Of a DNA stretch of 64,000 nt, positions 9,433 to 20,209 are shown piece by piece. The notes under the pieces are model-generated. The model saw only the letters and a list, made by a program, of their open reading frames with translations, ran no database searches and was not told where the DNA came from. Within the stretch, counting starts at the first letter, position 1. The number at the start of each line of letters is the position of its first letter. The position numbers and the translations under genes are program-made. Source of the DNA: Phaeodactylum tricornutum CCAP 1055/1 (taxonomy: Eukaryota; Bacillariophyta; Bacillariophyceae; Surirellales; Neidiaceae); contig NC_011670.1 of the NCBI RefSeq assembly GCF_000150955.2, positions 633,359 to 697,358 on the forward strand. Direction: 5' to 3'.

Positions 9433-9870
9433 TGCTTTTCACAGGTTAGGGTTGAATTTGGCCGGAAATAGTCGAAGTAAAGGAATTACACTATATTTTG
9501 CATTTTTCGTTGTGGGTCGAATCTGTGTCGGCTTTACAGTCAATACAGAACCGGTAAAGAAACAATGAATCTTTTTTACCATTGCTTTTGATGCTTTTCT
9601 GTGATTTCGTCGCCCAAGAGATCTTTGTCCCTGTGTGCCCTCAATTGATGCAATGGCCTAATAAAAGGTTAAATTGTCGACTCGAACACTTCACCCCCGA
9701 TCATTGAGAAATAAGTGTAGGAGTCAATCTGAGTCCTTGTTTAAGAAACGCTGTTTTGCTTTGTCGTCGGAACCGAAAACCTTGCACTGACGTTTCACGC
9801 GGCGTCGACCTAGTTTACTCAAAAACTTCTCAGAAACCACGAAGGTACCGGACTAAGCATTCAGCGAAGC
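9433..9870. promoter_or_regulatory. Divergent intergenic region, unknown gene / NPRL2
   Basis: Contains the upstream part of the unknown minus-strand gene, possibly a 5' exon between about 9442 and 9582, and the promoter and leader of NPRL2. No repeat is seen. Confidence 0.4.
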
Positions 9871-11901
9871 ATGTCTGATTTGCCACCCCCACCTCGCATC
9901 GTGGCAAGTATAAATGAAGGGGGCCTTTCTAGAGGCACTGCGTCGGTCCCAGCTTCGCCAAGTCAGCGCTCCAACAGCCTGAAAACACCCACGCAATCGC
10001 CTTCGATTGCCTCCAAAGCCTCGTCAATTAAATCCGATAATACCCCACGCCAGAGAAATTTCCAAAACTCTGTACCCCAGAAACACATTCCAGTATTTGA
10101 CTCACCATCGAAAGGGCTGAGTAGATTGCGTCCGTCTCTAGGTCGATCGCCTTTGCCAAATCCGAAAGCGCCGTCGAAATGCCCTTTATTCGGTGCATTT
10201 TACGCTGAGTTTGACAACAATGTTGGGCCGAAAGTATGCTACGAAAGCCCGACTGGTTTTATGGATCAAGACATCAATGCACCACTCGAAGCAATTCATG
10301 ATATGCTAGCGAAAACGTTCGCGAGACTTGAACCAAAGATGGGCTTCAAAGAAACTTCATCCTCAACAAAAGACGCATTACACACTTCGTCTAAAAAAAA
10401 GGAGGCAGTCTGGGCGAAGCGAGCAAGCGCCCGCGGAAGTGGACGACAACAAGATCCAATCCAGTCAGATGAGGCCACCACTGCAGACCATTCAGTATCA
10501 ATCTTTGATAGCTGCAGCGATTTTATCATTACCGGAAGCGAGCTCACAGGAAAAATTATAAATCTTTCTACGCATCGTATTCATTTACTGACGAGACCAA
10601 CTGTTATCAGTGATGAGAGATACGAAAGGAACTCTCTACTCTTTTGTGTCGGTTTCGTGCTACGGCGAACAGAGGATCCTCGACCCTTTCGTCCTGTGCT
10701 CTCAAAGCTGGCTCTTACGCTACGAGATATGGAACGGGAGACTCAGTTTCTTTCGAAGAAAGTAACACGTCCACAGCTGCAAGATCTTCTTGAAAATATT
10801 CTTGTATCGCTGAACAGTTCGGACTGGGAATGTAATGTCGTACTCAACCAAGGTAACTTCCTGAATCTTAAATTATTTCACCCTCCCAAATTACCTGTCC
10901 CTCCGGTTCCAGAGTTTGCCGTTCCAGTCCTGCTACGCCGAGACTGGCAATTACAATCGTACGACTGGGATTTGGCGATCAATTGGGTATCGCTGCATAT
11001 TGATGGCACAACGAATGCCAGGCAGATTGCCAAAAGGGCCGAGGTAGATATGGAGATGGTTCAGGCATGTTTGAGAGTATTGAAGCACCATGGTGTTATT
11101 GCTCTCGTCGACATGTTCTTTTATTCGAATCGATATGAAGCGACGAGCAAAGCTACGACATCGCTCACCGGGGTCACTTCAGAGCTCTTATCCCAGGCCA
11201 CAGCCTTTGCATTGAAGAAATCCAACTTCGCAGCCCATGATAATAGCCCTTCTACGCGATCGCGTGAAAATTCGTTGACGGATCGACCGGAAAAGATTAT
11301 GGACAATGTTGAGACCCATGCATCATCGTACCCATCGGAACAAAATGAGATTGCGTTTGGAGGCTATCGACTAGCGGCCTCCGTTACTTCAAACAACTCG
11401 TACGAGATGGCCTCCTATCATTCTTCGCATTCGCGCGAAGAGTACAACGACGTGAAATTAGCGGTTGCTGAGCTCTATTGCGCATGCGGTCGCAGTAGGA
11501 GTCTCGGCGAATTGTGGATTCGTCTGATCTCTGGTGAATCTCGCTTGGGTCAGCTTCAGCCTCATTTTTGGAGGAGGATGTTCCACTTGATAGACCATCG
11601 CCGATTTGCATGCTTCGGTGTCGCACATGGCTTGTTAAAACGCGTCCATAATTTCCCCTTGATTGTGGACGCCCGTGGCCGGGAAGTTCTCACATCAAAT
11701 AGGCATTTGTCAGGGGACGAGACGCTAAGACACTCACGAAGCGCACTTGATCTTAAAAAAGAACGTTTGGAAATTGAGAGGATGATAGATGGAAAGCACT
11801 GTGACGATGATCTAGCCTGCGAATTTGAAAGATCGATCGACGATATTTTTGAGTTGTTAGGAAGCGAACGCATCGTGTCGGTTTATGCAACTGCTTTTTA
11901 A
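9871..11901 (+). CDS. NPRL2: Nitrogen permease regulator 2-like protein (NPRL2/Npr2), GATOR1/SEACIT subunit
   Basis: A 676-aa protein. A disordered Ser/Pro-rich leader (1-100) precedes the Npr2 longin-like core, which starts at CPLFGAFYAEFDNNVGPK (about 104). A second core segment has FIITGSELTGKIINL and LLFCVGFVLRR. Later blocks include LKLFHPPKLP and a winged-helix-like segment (about 366-420, ending KHHGVIALVDMFFYSNRY). A C-terminal region (about 525-640) carries the family's final helical domain. Npr2 works with Npr3 and Iml1/DEPDC5 as GATOR1, the GTPase-activating complex that shuts off TORC1 under amino-acid or nitrogen shortage at the lysosome or vacuole. It is longer than human NPRL2 (about 380 aa) because of the leader and a Ser-rich insert. 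It ends 76 bases from the convergent ChlH gene. Confidence 0.9.
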   Translation: MSDLPPPPRIVASINEGGLSRGTASVPASPSQRSNSLKTPTQSPSIASKASSIKSDNTPRQRNFQNSVPQKHIPVFDSPSKGLSRLRPSLGRSPLPNPKAPSKCPLFGAFYAEFDNNVGPKVCYESPTGFMDQDINAPLEAIHDMLAKTFARLEPKMGFKETSSSTKDALHTSSKKKEAVWAKRASARGSGRQQDPIQSDEATTADHSVSIFDSCSDFIITGSELTGKIINLSTHRIHLLTRPTVISDERYERNSLLFCVGFVLRRTEDPRPFRPVLSKLALTLRDMERETQFLSKKVTRPQLQDLLENILVSLNSSDWECNVVLNQGNFLNLKLFHPPKLPVPPVPEFAVPVLLRRDWQLQSYDWDLAINWVSLHIDGTTNARQIAKRAEVDMEMVQACLRVLKHHGVIALVDMFFYSNRYEATSKATTSLTGVTSELLSQATAFALKKSNFAAHDNSPSTRSRENSLTDRPEKIMDNVETHASSYPSEQNEIAFGGYRLAASVTSNNSYEMASYHSSHSREEYNDVKLAVAELYCACGRSRSLGELWIRLISGESRLGQLQPHFWRRMFHLIDHRRFACFGVAHGLLKRVHNFPLIVDARGREVLTSNRHLSGDETLRHSRSALDLKKERLEIERMIDGKHCDDDLACEFERSIDDIFELLGSERIVSVYATAF

Positions 11902-11977
11902 CCAAATAGAAACTATGTATTCTTATCAACATTTGGAGGGGCTTTGGGCTAGACTGCATTGGCGTTCCGACGTATTA

Positions 11978-14900
11978 TTATGCTTCTTGCTTGATCTTTG
12001 CCCGAAAGTCGGACCCTTGCTCGATTATGTCGTCCGCGTCGGCGTAAAGATCCTTCAGCTTATCTAACGTACTAGTGTCCGTTGACCACATACCTCTACC
12101 CGAAGCTTCAAGCAGCCGCCTCACTATATTCTTGAACGCTTCCGGGTTGGCGCGTTGAAGTTGTTTGGCGACATCAGCATCAAGTGCATAACGTTCAGCA
12201 GCTTGGTCAAAGACAAAGTTATCAATCTCTGCCGTCGCTGACCAACCAATCATTGCTGTCATCCGTTGAGAGATTTCATATGCTCCACCAGACCCTTGCT
12301 TTAGCATTGCATCTCGCCATTTTGGATTAAGGAATTTGCTTCGGTATTCTAACCTAAGCACTTCCTCGACATCTTTGACCGGAACCAGAGCGTTCTCGTC
12401 AAATCCACCAAATGCCTCTATTACCGATATAGATACTTTCCGTTTCTTCCCCGTCTTCGGATCAATCTCTTTTCTATTTTCCGCCGCTTTTTTCAGCGCT
12501 ACAGGCAAAAGCATATGTTAGTCATAAGCTCAATTGCGTCAACAACGTGGACTTTATATTTGGCGACAATTCGTACCTCCTGTATTGGCGTAATACTCTA
12601 ATTGACAAAGAGAAAAACAGAATTGGTGAGAACAGTCTGAGCAAAAGGTTTCCAGTCTTTGTTTCACATACCTTGGATGTCGGAAAGACCATACTCGACA
12701 CTATCGATCTCTTGAACGACCCGCTCGGTCGTTGCCAGCAACTTATTAAGAACAGCAGGACGAGCAGTCCCCCCAGTTCCGCTCTGTCCTTCTTTTCGAC
12801 CGTAAGAGTAAACATTCCGTCCTTTCCATGTCTCTCCCAAACTCTCCTCATCTTCCCAATCTCCGGTTCCTATAACCTCGTTCACCATACTTCCGTAGTC
12901 GCCCGGTGGATTGCTGAACAATCTTGCAGCAGCTCCATCTTTTACACCACTAGCTATCAGTTCTTTGGTATGCTTCTTAACAAAGTTCTTTTCGTCTGAT
13001 TCGTCGGCCTGAGCTGCTCTTTGAAAAGTATCGTCAAGTAGGTCTACGATGTTGGCAAAAGAATCCCTGAATATGCCACTAAGGGAGGCTAAAACATCAA
13101 TCCTTGGCCGGCCAAGCTCTTCTAAAGGGATCAAATCAAACCGAACGATACGACCAGTTCCTTCCTTTACTGGCTTCGCCCCAAGCAACGCTAAAACGAT
13201 CGCCACCGATTCACCACGTGTTTTGATGGCATCCAAACCCCAGAGCGTAACAGCAATCGTTTCCGGAAATCGGCCTTCATTATTCTCTTGGTGCTGGCGA
13301 ATGACTTCTTGCGCTGCTTTTTGACCGCGGGCCCAAGCCCCAGCGGACGGCATTCGATACGGATCAAGAGCATGAATGTTGCGTCCGGTAGGCAGCACGC
13401 TCGGTCCATCACGCAACAAATCCCCTCCCGGCGCAGGAGGAATATATCCTCCGTCCAAACCCTTTACCACAGATTGGAGTTCGTCCGAAGAACGATCTAG
13501 AAGTCCTGCAATCGTCATTGCCCGCTCGGAGATGCTTTGTTCAGAGAAAGATGGATCTGAACTGGTTTCCCCAAATGCAACAAATTCGAGAAATTGGAAG
13601 AAAGAGGTGAAAACATTTTGGCTTTTCTCGCTCTGCTTTGATGTTTCGCGCCACTTGGTCACTAGATCACGACAATCGCTCTCCGATAGTTGCTCTCCGA
13701 AGTAAGCCGCTAGATAAGACACCAGGTCTTCGTCGGACGGGCTTTGCCCGAAAACGTGTAGTCCACTGGAAAACAGGCGATCTTGCAGAACATTCAGATA
13801 ATCAGACAATCGCACGACCCAATCGGAACACACATCGGCTGGCAACGACTCGAGGACGTTTGACTGCTGCTCACAATCAATATCAAAAGGATTTTTGGAA
13901 TCACACATCAACGGAACGTCGTTTACCATACCACTTCTTTGGGCCAAGTCGTAAATAGTTTCAAAAAGTTCTCGATTCGATCCATTGGATCCTTCGTCCG
14001 ATCGATATTCCTCGACCAAGTCTTTCAAATTAGCCAGCTCAAGATACAGTCCGCTTCGACCATACGGAGGGACATTGTAGCTCACTAGAGTTCCGTACCC
14101 CCGACGCTTGGCGAGGATACTCTCGCTCGGGTTGTTTGCAGCATACACATAAAGATTTGGGAGGCCACCAAGCAATTCATCACTCCATGATTTGCGATCA
14201 TTGCCTAGCGGCTGCCCGGGAAGCCATTCCACAGTGCCGTGCATTCCAAAGTGAATCAATGCTTGTGTCCCTAGCCCATCCAGAGCCTTGGGACGCCGTA
14301 GCCATTCATACGTCGCACAATACTGTGGGTGTGGAGTCAGATCTCTTTCAAACAGCAAACGCATAGGATCACCCTCGACGCCTAACAAAGGCTGGACGAA
14401 AATCCACACGTTTCCAAGTTGGAGCCCTGCTACAGCGAACTTGCCATTCTTGGTAACACCGGGACCGCGATCTTTCTCAGACCAGGCTCGCCGCACTTTT
14501 TTCATCATGTAGCTTCCCAGCATTTCTTCGAGTTCATCGATCGATATATCTTTCGCCACGACCTGGGCTCCTCCGAGTCCACCTCCCGGCAGCGCTAGAG
14601 TAGCGGCTACCGTCGAGTCTCCGGCCGTGGCACGGGCAATTTTGCTCTCGATCGCTTCTTGCATACGGTCCGCGCCGGCTGTAATGACCGGGTTTTCACA
14701 CAGGGTGGCCAACGCCGCCACTAAACTTTCTCCGCAAGCATTCGGATCGGATGTCCAATCACCCACACGGTATCCTTCCTTTTCAAGCCGTCTCAGGAGG
14801 GCGTCTAGAGACCGTGGCACGTCCAGCAGGGCCGCGGTACCGACTGCTCCCACGTTGGGTGGAAAGCCGTACAAGGCAATGGCAATACGTCTCTCAGATG

Positions 14901-16569
14901 GTGGCGTCCGCCGGAGTTCCACCCAATTCTTCACCCTAGAGTTCAATTTGCGCACGCGTTCCGGAACCAGCGCAATCTTATCGCCCACCAATCCGCCAAG
15001 AACGACAGTGTCAATAGCGCCGTCCAGTTCGGGCAAGCTGTACAGAACCACTGACTGCAATCCTAAGACTCCATTGGTCTTCCATTGTGCGATAGATTGG
15101 AGCAATAGTGGACTAGCTACCACGTAAGGTACGTTCATGTTTGTTAGCAAGGTCTCGGCCACGGCCACGTTCCGTCCGGCTTGCATGGATCCCGCGGGTC
15201 CCCCTACCAGGGGAAACCCAATCGTGTTCACAATGGCGTCCACCGAAACGGCTTGGGACGGCTGATAGGTCGAATCACGCCGGAGTTTCCTGTCACGCAC
15301 CAGTTTTTGCTCGTGATTGCTCGTCAACAAATCACGCACAATGGTATGCGCTTCGACGCCGTTGATAAAAATGGGTATGGGCAGTAATCCATCTTGTTCC
15401 ATTTGTCGAATGAGATCTCCCAAATAACGCTGTTCCGTAATAACGTGTTTGCGGTACAGGAGTACGGCTACCCGAGGAGCGTCATCCGGGGCCAAAACGA
15501 AACCCTGTTGCGCCGCTAGCGTTTGGGTATTCGCACTCAATCGCCACGCCAGGTATTCCGCTGGAGATTCAAAGTATTGTGGCTGGGTAAAGATAGCAGC
15601 TTTCGTTTCGTCTTGTTGTTGTTGTCGGCTACGCACTGGATGGATCAGACCAATATCCGGAGTGACTTGCAGAGGCGGTAAAGCGGTCAACACGGCGGAC
15701 GGTTGATCCCGACACCGATCCGCAATCAACGCCAACATGGCCTGCACATTGCTTTTACCCCCTTGATTCCAGTAGCGGTACGCTTCCAACCATGTGCGTA
15801 GATCACTGGCCTTTTCACCGGGCACGTAGCGCAGCAAGGTTGGACCGACTTTAAGGAGCTTCAAATACGCACTCAACTTGTCTTCCTCCTTGCCCGAGCC
15901 AAATTGGGACAAGATGGCTTTGACCGCGGGTGGTGGCCCGGCAGAGCCACCACCTTTTTCCGCTGACGGTGCCATGGAAAAGCTTCCGACGGTATTGAAC
16001 GTCATGAGTTCCGTGGCACTTTCAAAAACGAGGCGGGGTCCTTGGACCGCGGGGAGGACCGATTGCACCGCCAGCACGTCGTCGTAATCGAAAATGAGCG
16101 AACCTATAAAGGCGTCGGCCTGACGGACCGCGGAGGCAAAGTCTGGATTGACGGCCAAGTCGTGGGCATCGCGTACCGTCGTCGTTGTCGTGGTTGGGGG
16201 GACCCGAATGTCCGAGTCGGCGAAGACCGTCAAGTCGACGTCGAGGTCGCGGGCGGCTTGAGAATACAATTCGCGATTGAACGATTCGAATCCGGCCACC
16301 AACACAATTTTCGGCTTACGGGCAGTATTGTGCTTCTTTGGCTGTGGTGACACGGCATGGTCCTCGTCATGTACGGCAACGGCGGCGAGTCTAGTGAACG
16401 TTGGTGCCGCGTGACAAGGTCTGGATCCTGCTGGATTCCGTGCGCTTCTCACGGACCCCAAGAGAGTCCTGGTGCTCCTCGTTTGCACGGGAACCAACCC
16501 GTCAACAACATTGCCACACAAAGTCACTCCAACGATCCCGAAGGCGATTATAATACGGTCGATCTGCAT
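11978..16569 (-). CDS. CHLH: Magnesium chelatase subunit H (ChlH), three exons including a 21-nt microexon
   Basis: Exons, minus strand: 16569-12672, 12597-12577, 12498-11978, giving 1479 aa. Introns of 74 and 78 nt have GT-AG ends. Splicing yields SVEYGLSDIQEYYANTGALK, the conserved ChlH junction, which strongly supports the model. The protein is the porphyrin-binding and catalytic subunit that inserts Mg2+ into protoporphyrin IX with ChlI and ChlD, the first step committed to chlorophyll. The long CobN/Mg-chelatase domain is evident (for example GTQALIHFGMHGTVEWLPG and LPTGRNIHALDPYRMP). The open frame begins at a TTG upstream, but the ATG at 16569 is the better start and gives a hydrophobic signal (RIIIAFGIVGVTLCG) before a transit-peptide-like stretch, as expected for a diatom plastid protein. 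It is divergent from the MPP6-like gene. Confidence 0.96.
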
Positions 16570-17150
16570 GGTGGCATCGTTTGCCCGCAACTAGAAGCTA
16601 TAGGATACGAATGTGGAAGAAAGGGCGTGACAGTAGAAAACCAAAGAGAAAAACAGGATACGATGCGGTGGTCCCTTGGCGAAGAATGCCCAACGACAGA
16701 AACGCTCTCATCGAGTCCCACCAGATTGTAGTCGTGACGGATTGGACGGAACGATCCCAAGACATAGATTTTCGATCTTCGCGGGTTGTCGTGTGGGGCC
16801 GCGATCACGACTGGTAATATTGCGGATTGGTTGTCCGGTCCGTTCACTGTCAGTTTTCCGTCACGTCTGGACGCCAGCCCCCTTCACGGACCCCCGAAAA
16901 GGATTTGGGGGGTCACGACCAACAAAACGGAATTACTGTCACTTCTATCGTCAAATTGTCCATTTGTGATTCTTTCCTCCCGCCCCACAAGGACGAGAGT
17001 GGGTATCGTTCAACATACCAACCGCAGTAAAGTCTAGTTAGTATCCCGTCGGCAGTTAGTTGGAGAATTACCTCCTAGAGTCCAGAGGTTTGCTCTTTCC
17101 GCGCAGCGATTTACTTTTGGTTGACCGAATCCGTAGAACCCGTCACCACC
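16570..17150. promoter_or_regulatory. Divergent intergenic region, ChlH / MPP6-like
   Basis: About 580 bases holding the promoters and leaders of both genes. ChlH is likely light-regulated, but I could not recognise a specific site. No repeat or RNA gene is seen. Confidence 0.4.
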
Positions 17151-17873
17151 ATGTGGATGCCGGGAACGTCAAAACCGACTGCCCGAGGGGCGCAGGCGAG
17201 AGTCGGGTCGTTGTCTCCGTCAACGGGAGCCGTCCACGATGACACACAACAGAAGGATCTACTACCGTCTCCCAAAACGCTTTCGGGGACCACTCGCAAC
17301 ATGCGGTTCATGCAGAAGAAGCGAGACTCCGGTCCAACACCACCACCAACCGATTCGGACGGTAACGTAGCAATGGAGGTTGCCACACCCAAAGCCGATC
17401 CATCAATTACCTCCTCGTCGCACACACCGTCGTCGACGACCTTTCCACAGCATTTGCAACCGATACGACTACCTATGGACGTCAACGGGGATTTACGCAT
17501 GGTAGCCAGGGCCGTGGTGCCGACCATCGCGACACCGGCGGACATGTACGGCGTGGCCAGTCAGGTTGTGGGTCGTCGATCCTTTAACTCCATGAACAAG
17601 CACACGGAACAGATTCGACAATTATCGCATCATGCCTACCGACAGCAACAGCAGCACGAAGCCGGGGCTGCGAACTCTCATCATCTTTCGGACCGTCAAC
17701 TATTGCAACGGTACGCTGGTAGGGAGCGGACTCCCAACGATGCCATTGGTAGTTTGCGTGATTCGGCTGGTGGTGGTAGAAGTGGGAGTGCAACGAATCG
17801 AGGACTTAAGCGTGCTAGTGGAGGCAGTCAATTGTCACCTCGGTCGGATTCTCAGAAGAGAGGTCGACGATGA
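17151..17873 (+). CDS. MPP6/MPHOSPH6-like nuclear exosome cofactor
   Basis: A 240-aa, highly polar protein. The frame opens with TTG at 17121; the ATG at 17151, in a CACC context, is taken as the start. Three short blocks match the MPP6 family in the correct order. The first is LSGTTRNMRFMQKK (44-57), like the human LSKNLLRMKFMQR. The second is GRRSFNSMNKHTEQI (141-155), like the GRMSFRGFNPEVEKL motif that docks on the exosome. The third is a late SDRQLLQRYAG, like SDEEMARRYETLVG. MPP6 tethers the Mtr4 helicase to the nuclear exosome during pre-rRNA and RNA decay. Spacers are Ser/Pro/Gln-rich and the end is basic (KRGRR), consistent with nuclear or nucleolar location. The family call is an inference from short motifs. 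Confidence 0.72.
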   Translation: MWMPGTSKPTARGAQARVGSLSPSTGAVHDDTQQKDLLPSPKTLSGTTRNMRFMQKKRDSGPTPPPTDSDGNVAMEVATPKADPSITSSSHTPSSTTFPQHLQPIRLPMDVNGDLRMVARAVVPTIATPADMYGVASQVVGRRSFNSMNKHTEQIRQLSHHAYRQQQQHEAGAANSHHLSDRQLLQRYAGRERTPNDAIGSLRDSAGGGRSGSATNRGLKRASGGSQLSPRSDSQKRGRR

Positions 17874-18130
17874 CCGTTGTCACCCTACTCGTTTGTGCGC
17901 AGGCTGTCAAGTTGACAATGGAAAGATTTACTGTTCGTTGACCAACTACGCTACATGGCTGATGCTTCATGACTGTAGTAGACTCGCTACCTTGCAGTCA
18001 TCCATTGGAAACGATTTGGTGTCGACATTAATAAACAATACCACAATTGACAACTGAGAACCTTCCAAAACGACATTTAAATGTACACAAAAACTACCAC
18101 AAAACTTAGTCGGCTGCCGCTGCCCTTGCT

Positions 18131-19560
18131 CTAATACTCGAGATGCCACCAAACGCTGTCCTTATAGTTTGGCGTTCCAAGCTCATCCTTGAAGGGCTTG
18201 ACCAGCCAGCCGGTCGCGTAACCGGATGTACCGGCAATGATGAGCGTCGCGACTAGTCCCAAGCACTGGCGGATCATTTGCGACAGCATACCGTGTTCCA
18301 AGAAGGCCGCGTCCGAATCCATCGCGACAAAGACAATGCTCAGAAGCGCCCCTACCACGGAGGGGTACCCGTGCAGATTGCCCACCCCGCAGGTATCGGA
18401 AATGTGCCAAGAGCTTTCCAAGTATGGGGAACTGTAGACGTAACCGTAAACGCTGACGGCACCCGCGCACATTCCCACAATAATGGCCCCGCCGGGTCCA
18501 CCAAGGTCTAGACGAGCCGCGCTGCCAATCGCAACGCCGCCGGCCAGAGTCGAATTGGCCACGTGGACTGGATCGAACTTTCCGTGACAGAGACGGTGGG
18601 AGAGATAAAACGTCACGGTCGTAGAGGCCAGGAGGGCCGTAATAGTGTGGACGACACAGCGCATTTCGTATTCGGGGGTGGCAGTTTCAGTTGCACCCAC
18701 GAATGAGGGCCAGAACACCCACAAAATTGTCGTACCTATCAAGGCCATCAGATCCGAAACCTTATCCGGTTCGGGTGTACCTAGTTCTTCTTTGATTCTG
18801 TCTTTACCGTCAGATCGTCCTCTGCCCATGGCCAGACTAGCGGCTAGACCGAAGTACGCGCCTGTGCAGTTTCGCATAAGGTCAACAGCATGAGAAGTGC
18901 GACGATGCTGCTCCAGACGTACAGCCCTTAAGCGATCGATCACGCAGACAAGGCATATAATGGTGACTTACCAAAGCAGTGAATCGTCATGGATCCACCC
19001 ACGTCTTCGGCTCCGACCATTCCAAATACGAAAAACACCTTATTGAGTGCATAAAAGAAGGATTGCGATAGGGCGATGAGCATCATCTGCAGGGGCGTGG
19101 CCGTTCCAATAAGCGCCCCGAAAGAGATCATAAGAGTAGCCGCGCTGAACTCGGCATCAATCAGTGTCTCCATGGACAATGGCATAGGCCACGATGTATC
19201 CTCACCGTCATCGCCTTTAAGAGTGCGCATTATCAGCTCCATTGGAATGTTGGCCTCCATCGCAAGGATACTCAACATCATGGTGAATCCAACCGCGCCA
19301 ATGCCGTAGTTTTTCAGAAACGTCATCAGGTAGCCAAAGCCGAGCAACAACATGGCCATGATATCTCGAAAGGCGATGTATGTTTTGACGTCGTACGGTG
19401 TCTCCGTCGAATACGTTGTTCCAAATAAATAGAACAATAGAAAGGCGGTCTGGAGCGCCACGAAAAGGTTCGCGATGGTGACGACACCTTTGGCGGACGG
19501 AGCATGCGAGCCATTATCCGAGCTCAACAGTAGCGAAGTCGTTTCCATAGGAGCACTCAT
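18131..19560 (-). CDS. Rh-type ammonium transporter (Rhesus glycoprotein family), two exons
   Basis: Exons 19560-18972 and 18861-18131 (intron 110 nt, GTAAGT...CACAG) give 439 aa. Splicing rebuilds GGSMTIHCFGAYFGLAAS, the Rh signature around the first channel histidine (H194). The second channel histidine is H360 in DTCGVGNLHGYPSVVG. About eleven membrane helices are predicted by eye. FGFGYLMTFLKNYG-type and MISFGALIGTATPLQ blocks separate it from plant AMT-type proteins and place it with eukaryotic Rh proteins. It should conduct NH3/NH4+ and possibly CO2 across a membrane. An ATG at 19560 is preferred over the upstream GTG of the open frame. No classical N-terminal signal is evident. Confidence 0.92.
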
Positions 19561-20209
19561 AGTCTGCTCTCGGATGAATGGAGTAAATAAAAGATCGGAA
19601 AGAGAAGAGTAAGTTCCCTGGTCGGAGGGAAGGACATTGACCAACGGCGTATCTTTTAAGATTGTTTGTGTACACGTCCGGGAAGGTGTATCTTTTCGTG
19701 AGAATGATGCCCTCTTTCCTCCGTGTTGGATTTCGGCAGTGGGCACCCGAAATTGTTTAAAAATTCCGAGACGTAAAATTTCGGGTTTACTTCGAATGTT
19801 AATTTATCGTCGAGAGATCTTGAGTAGCGGTGCGACTTTGCTTTTTACAAGGTTTCATTAAAGCGAATCAATTGCACCATTCGGTGTTCTCGTTTTGGTA
19901 GAGAAGAATCAAACGAGAAAGACATCGAGTTTTTTACCGTTCGCTGCTGTACATTGGTTGCGGTTCTATTCACGGTCATCTAGATAGTACAGCCTATGAT
20001 TTGATTCACATTCTTTTCGACAATCGAACAACTGGCGACTAGAGGAGACTGAAAATCGGGATCGAGGTGATCAAAAGAAAGGTGTATGGAGTCTTTCTAT
20101 GTCAAATTGTGTTAAAATCTATTGTTCGTATGTACAAGAACTAGCAAGAGCAGTGGAAATTCCTGATTGCAATGCTGTACAAAACCCGCCGAAAGAGTTT
20201 CGTATCACG
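19561..20209. promoter_or_regulatory. Upstream region of the Rh transporter gene
   Basis: About 650 bases between the HAD hydrolase end and the Rh start, both on the minus strand. It should contain the Rh promoter. No repeat, RNA gene or credible frame is seen. Confidence 0.4.
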
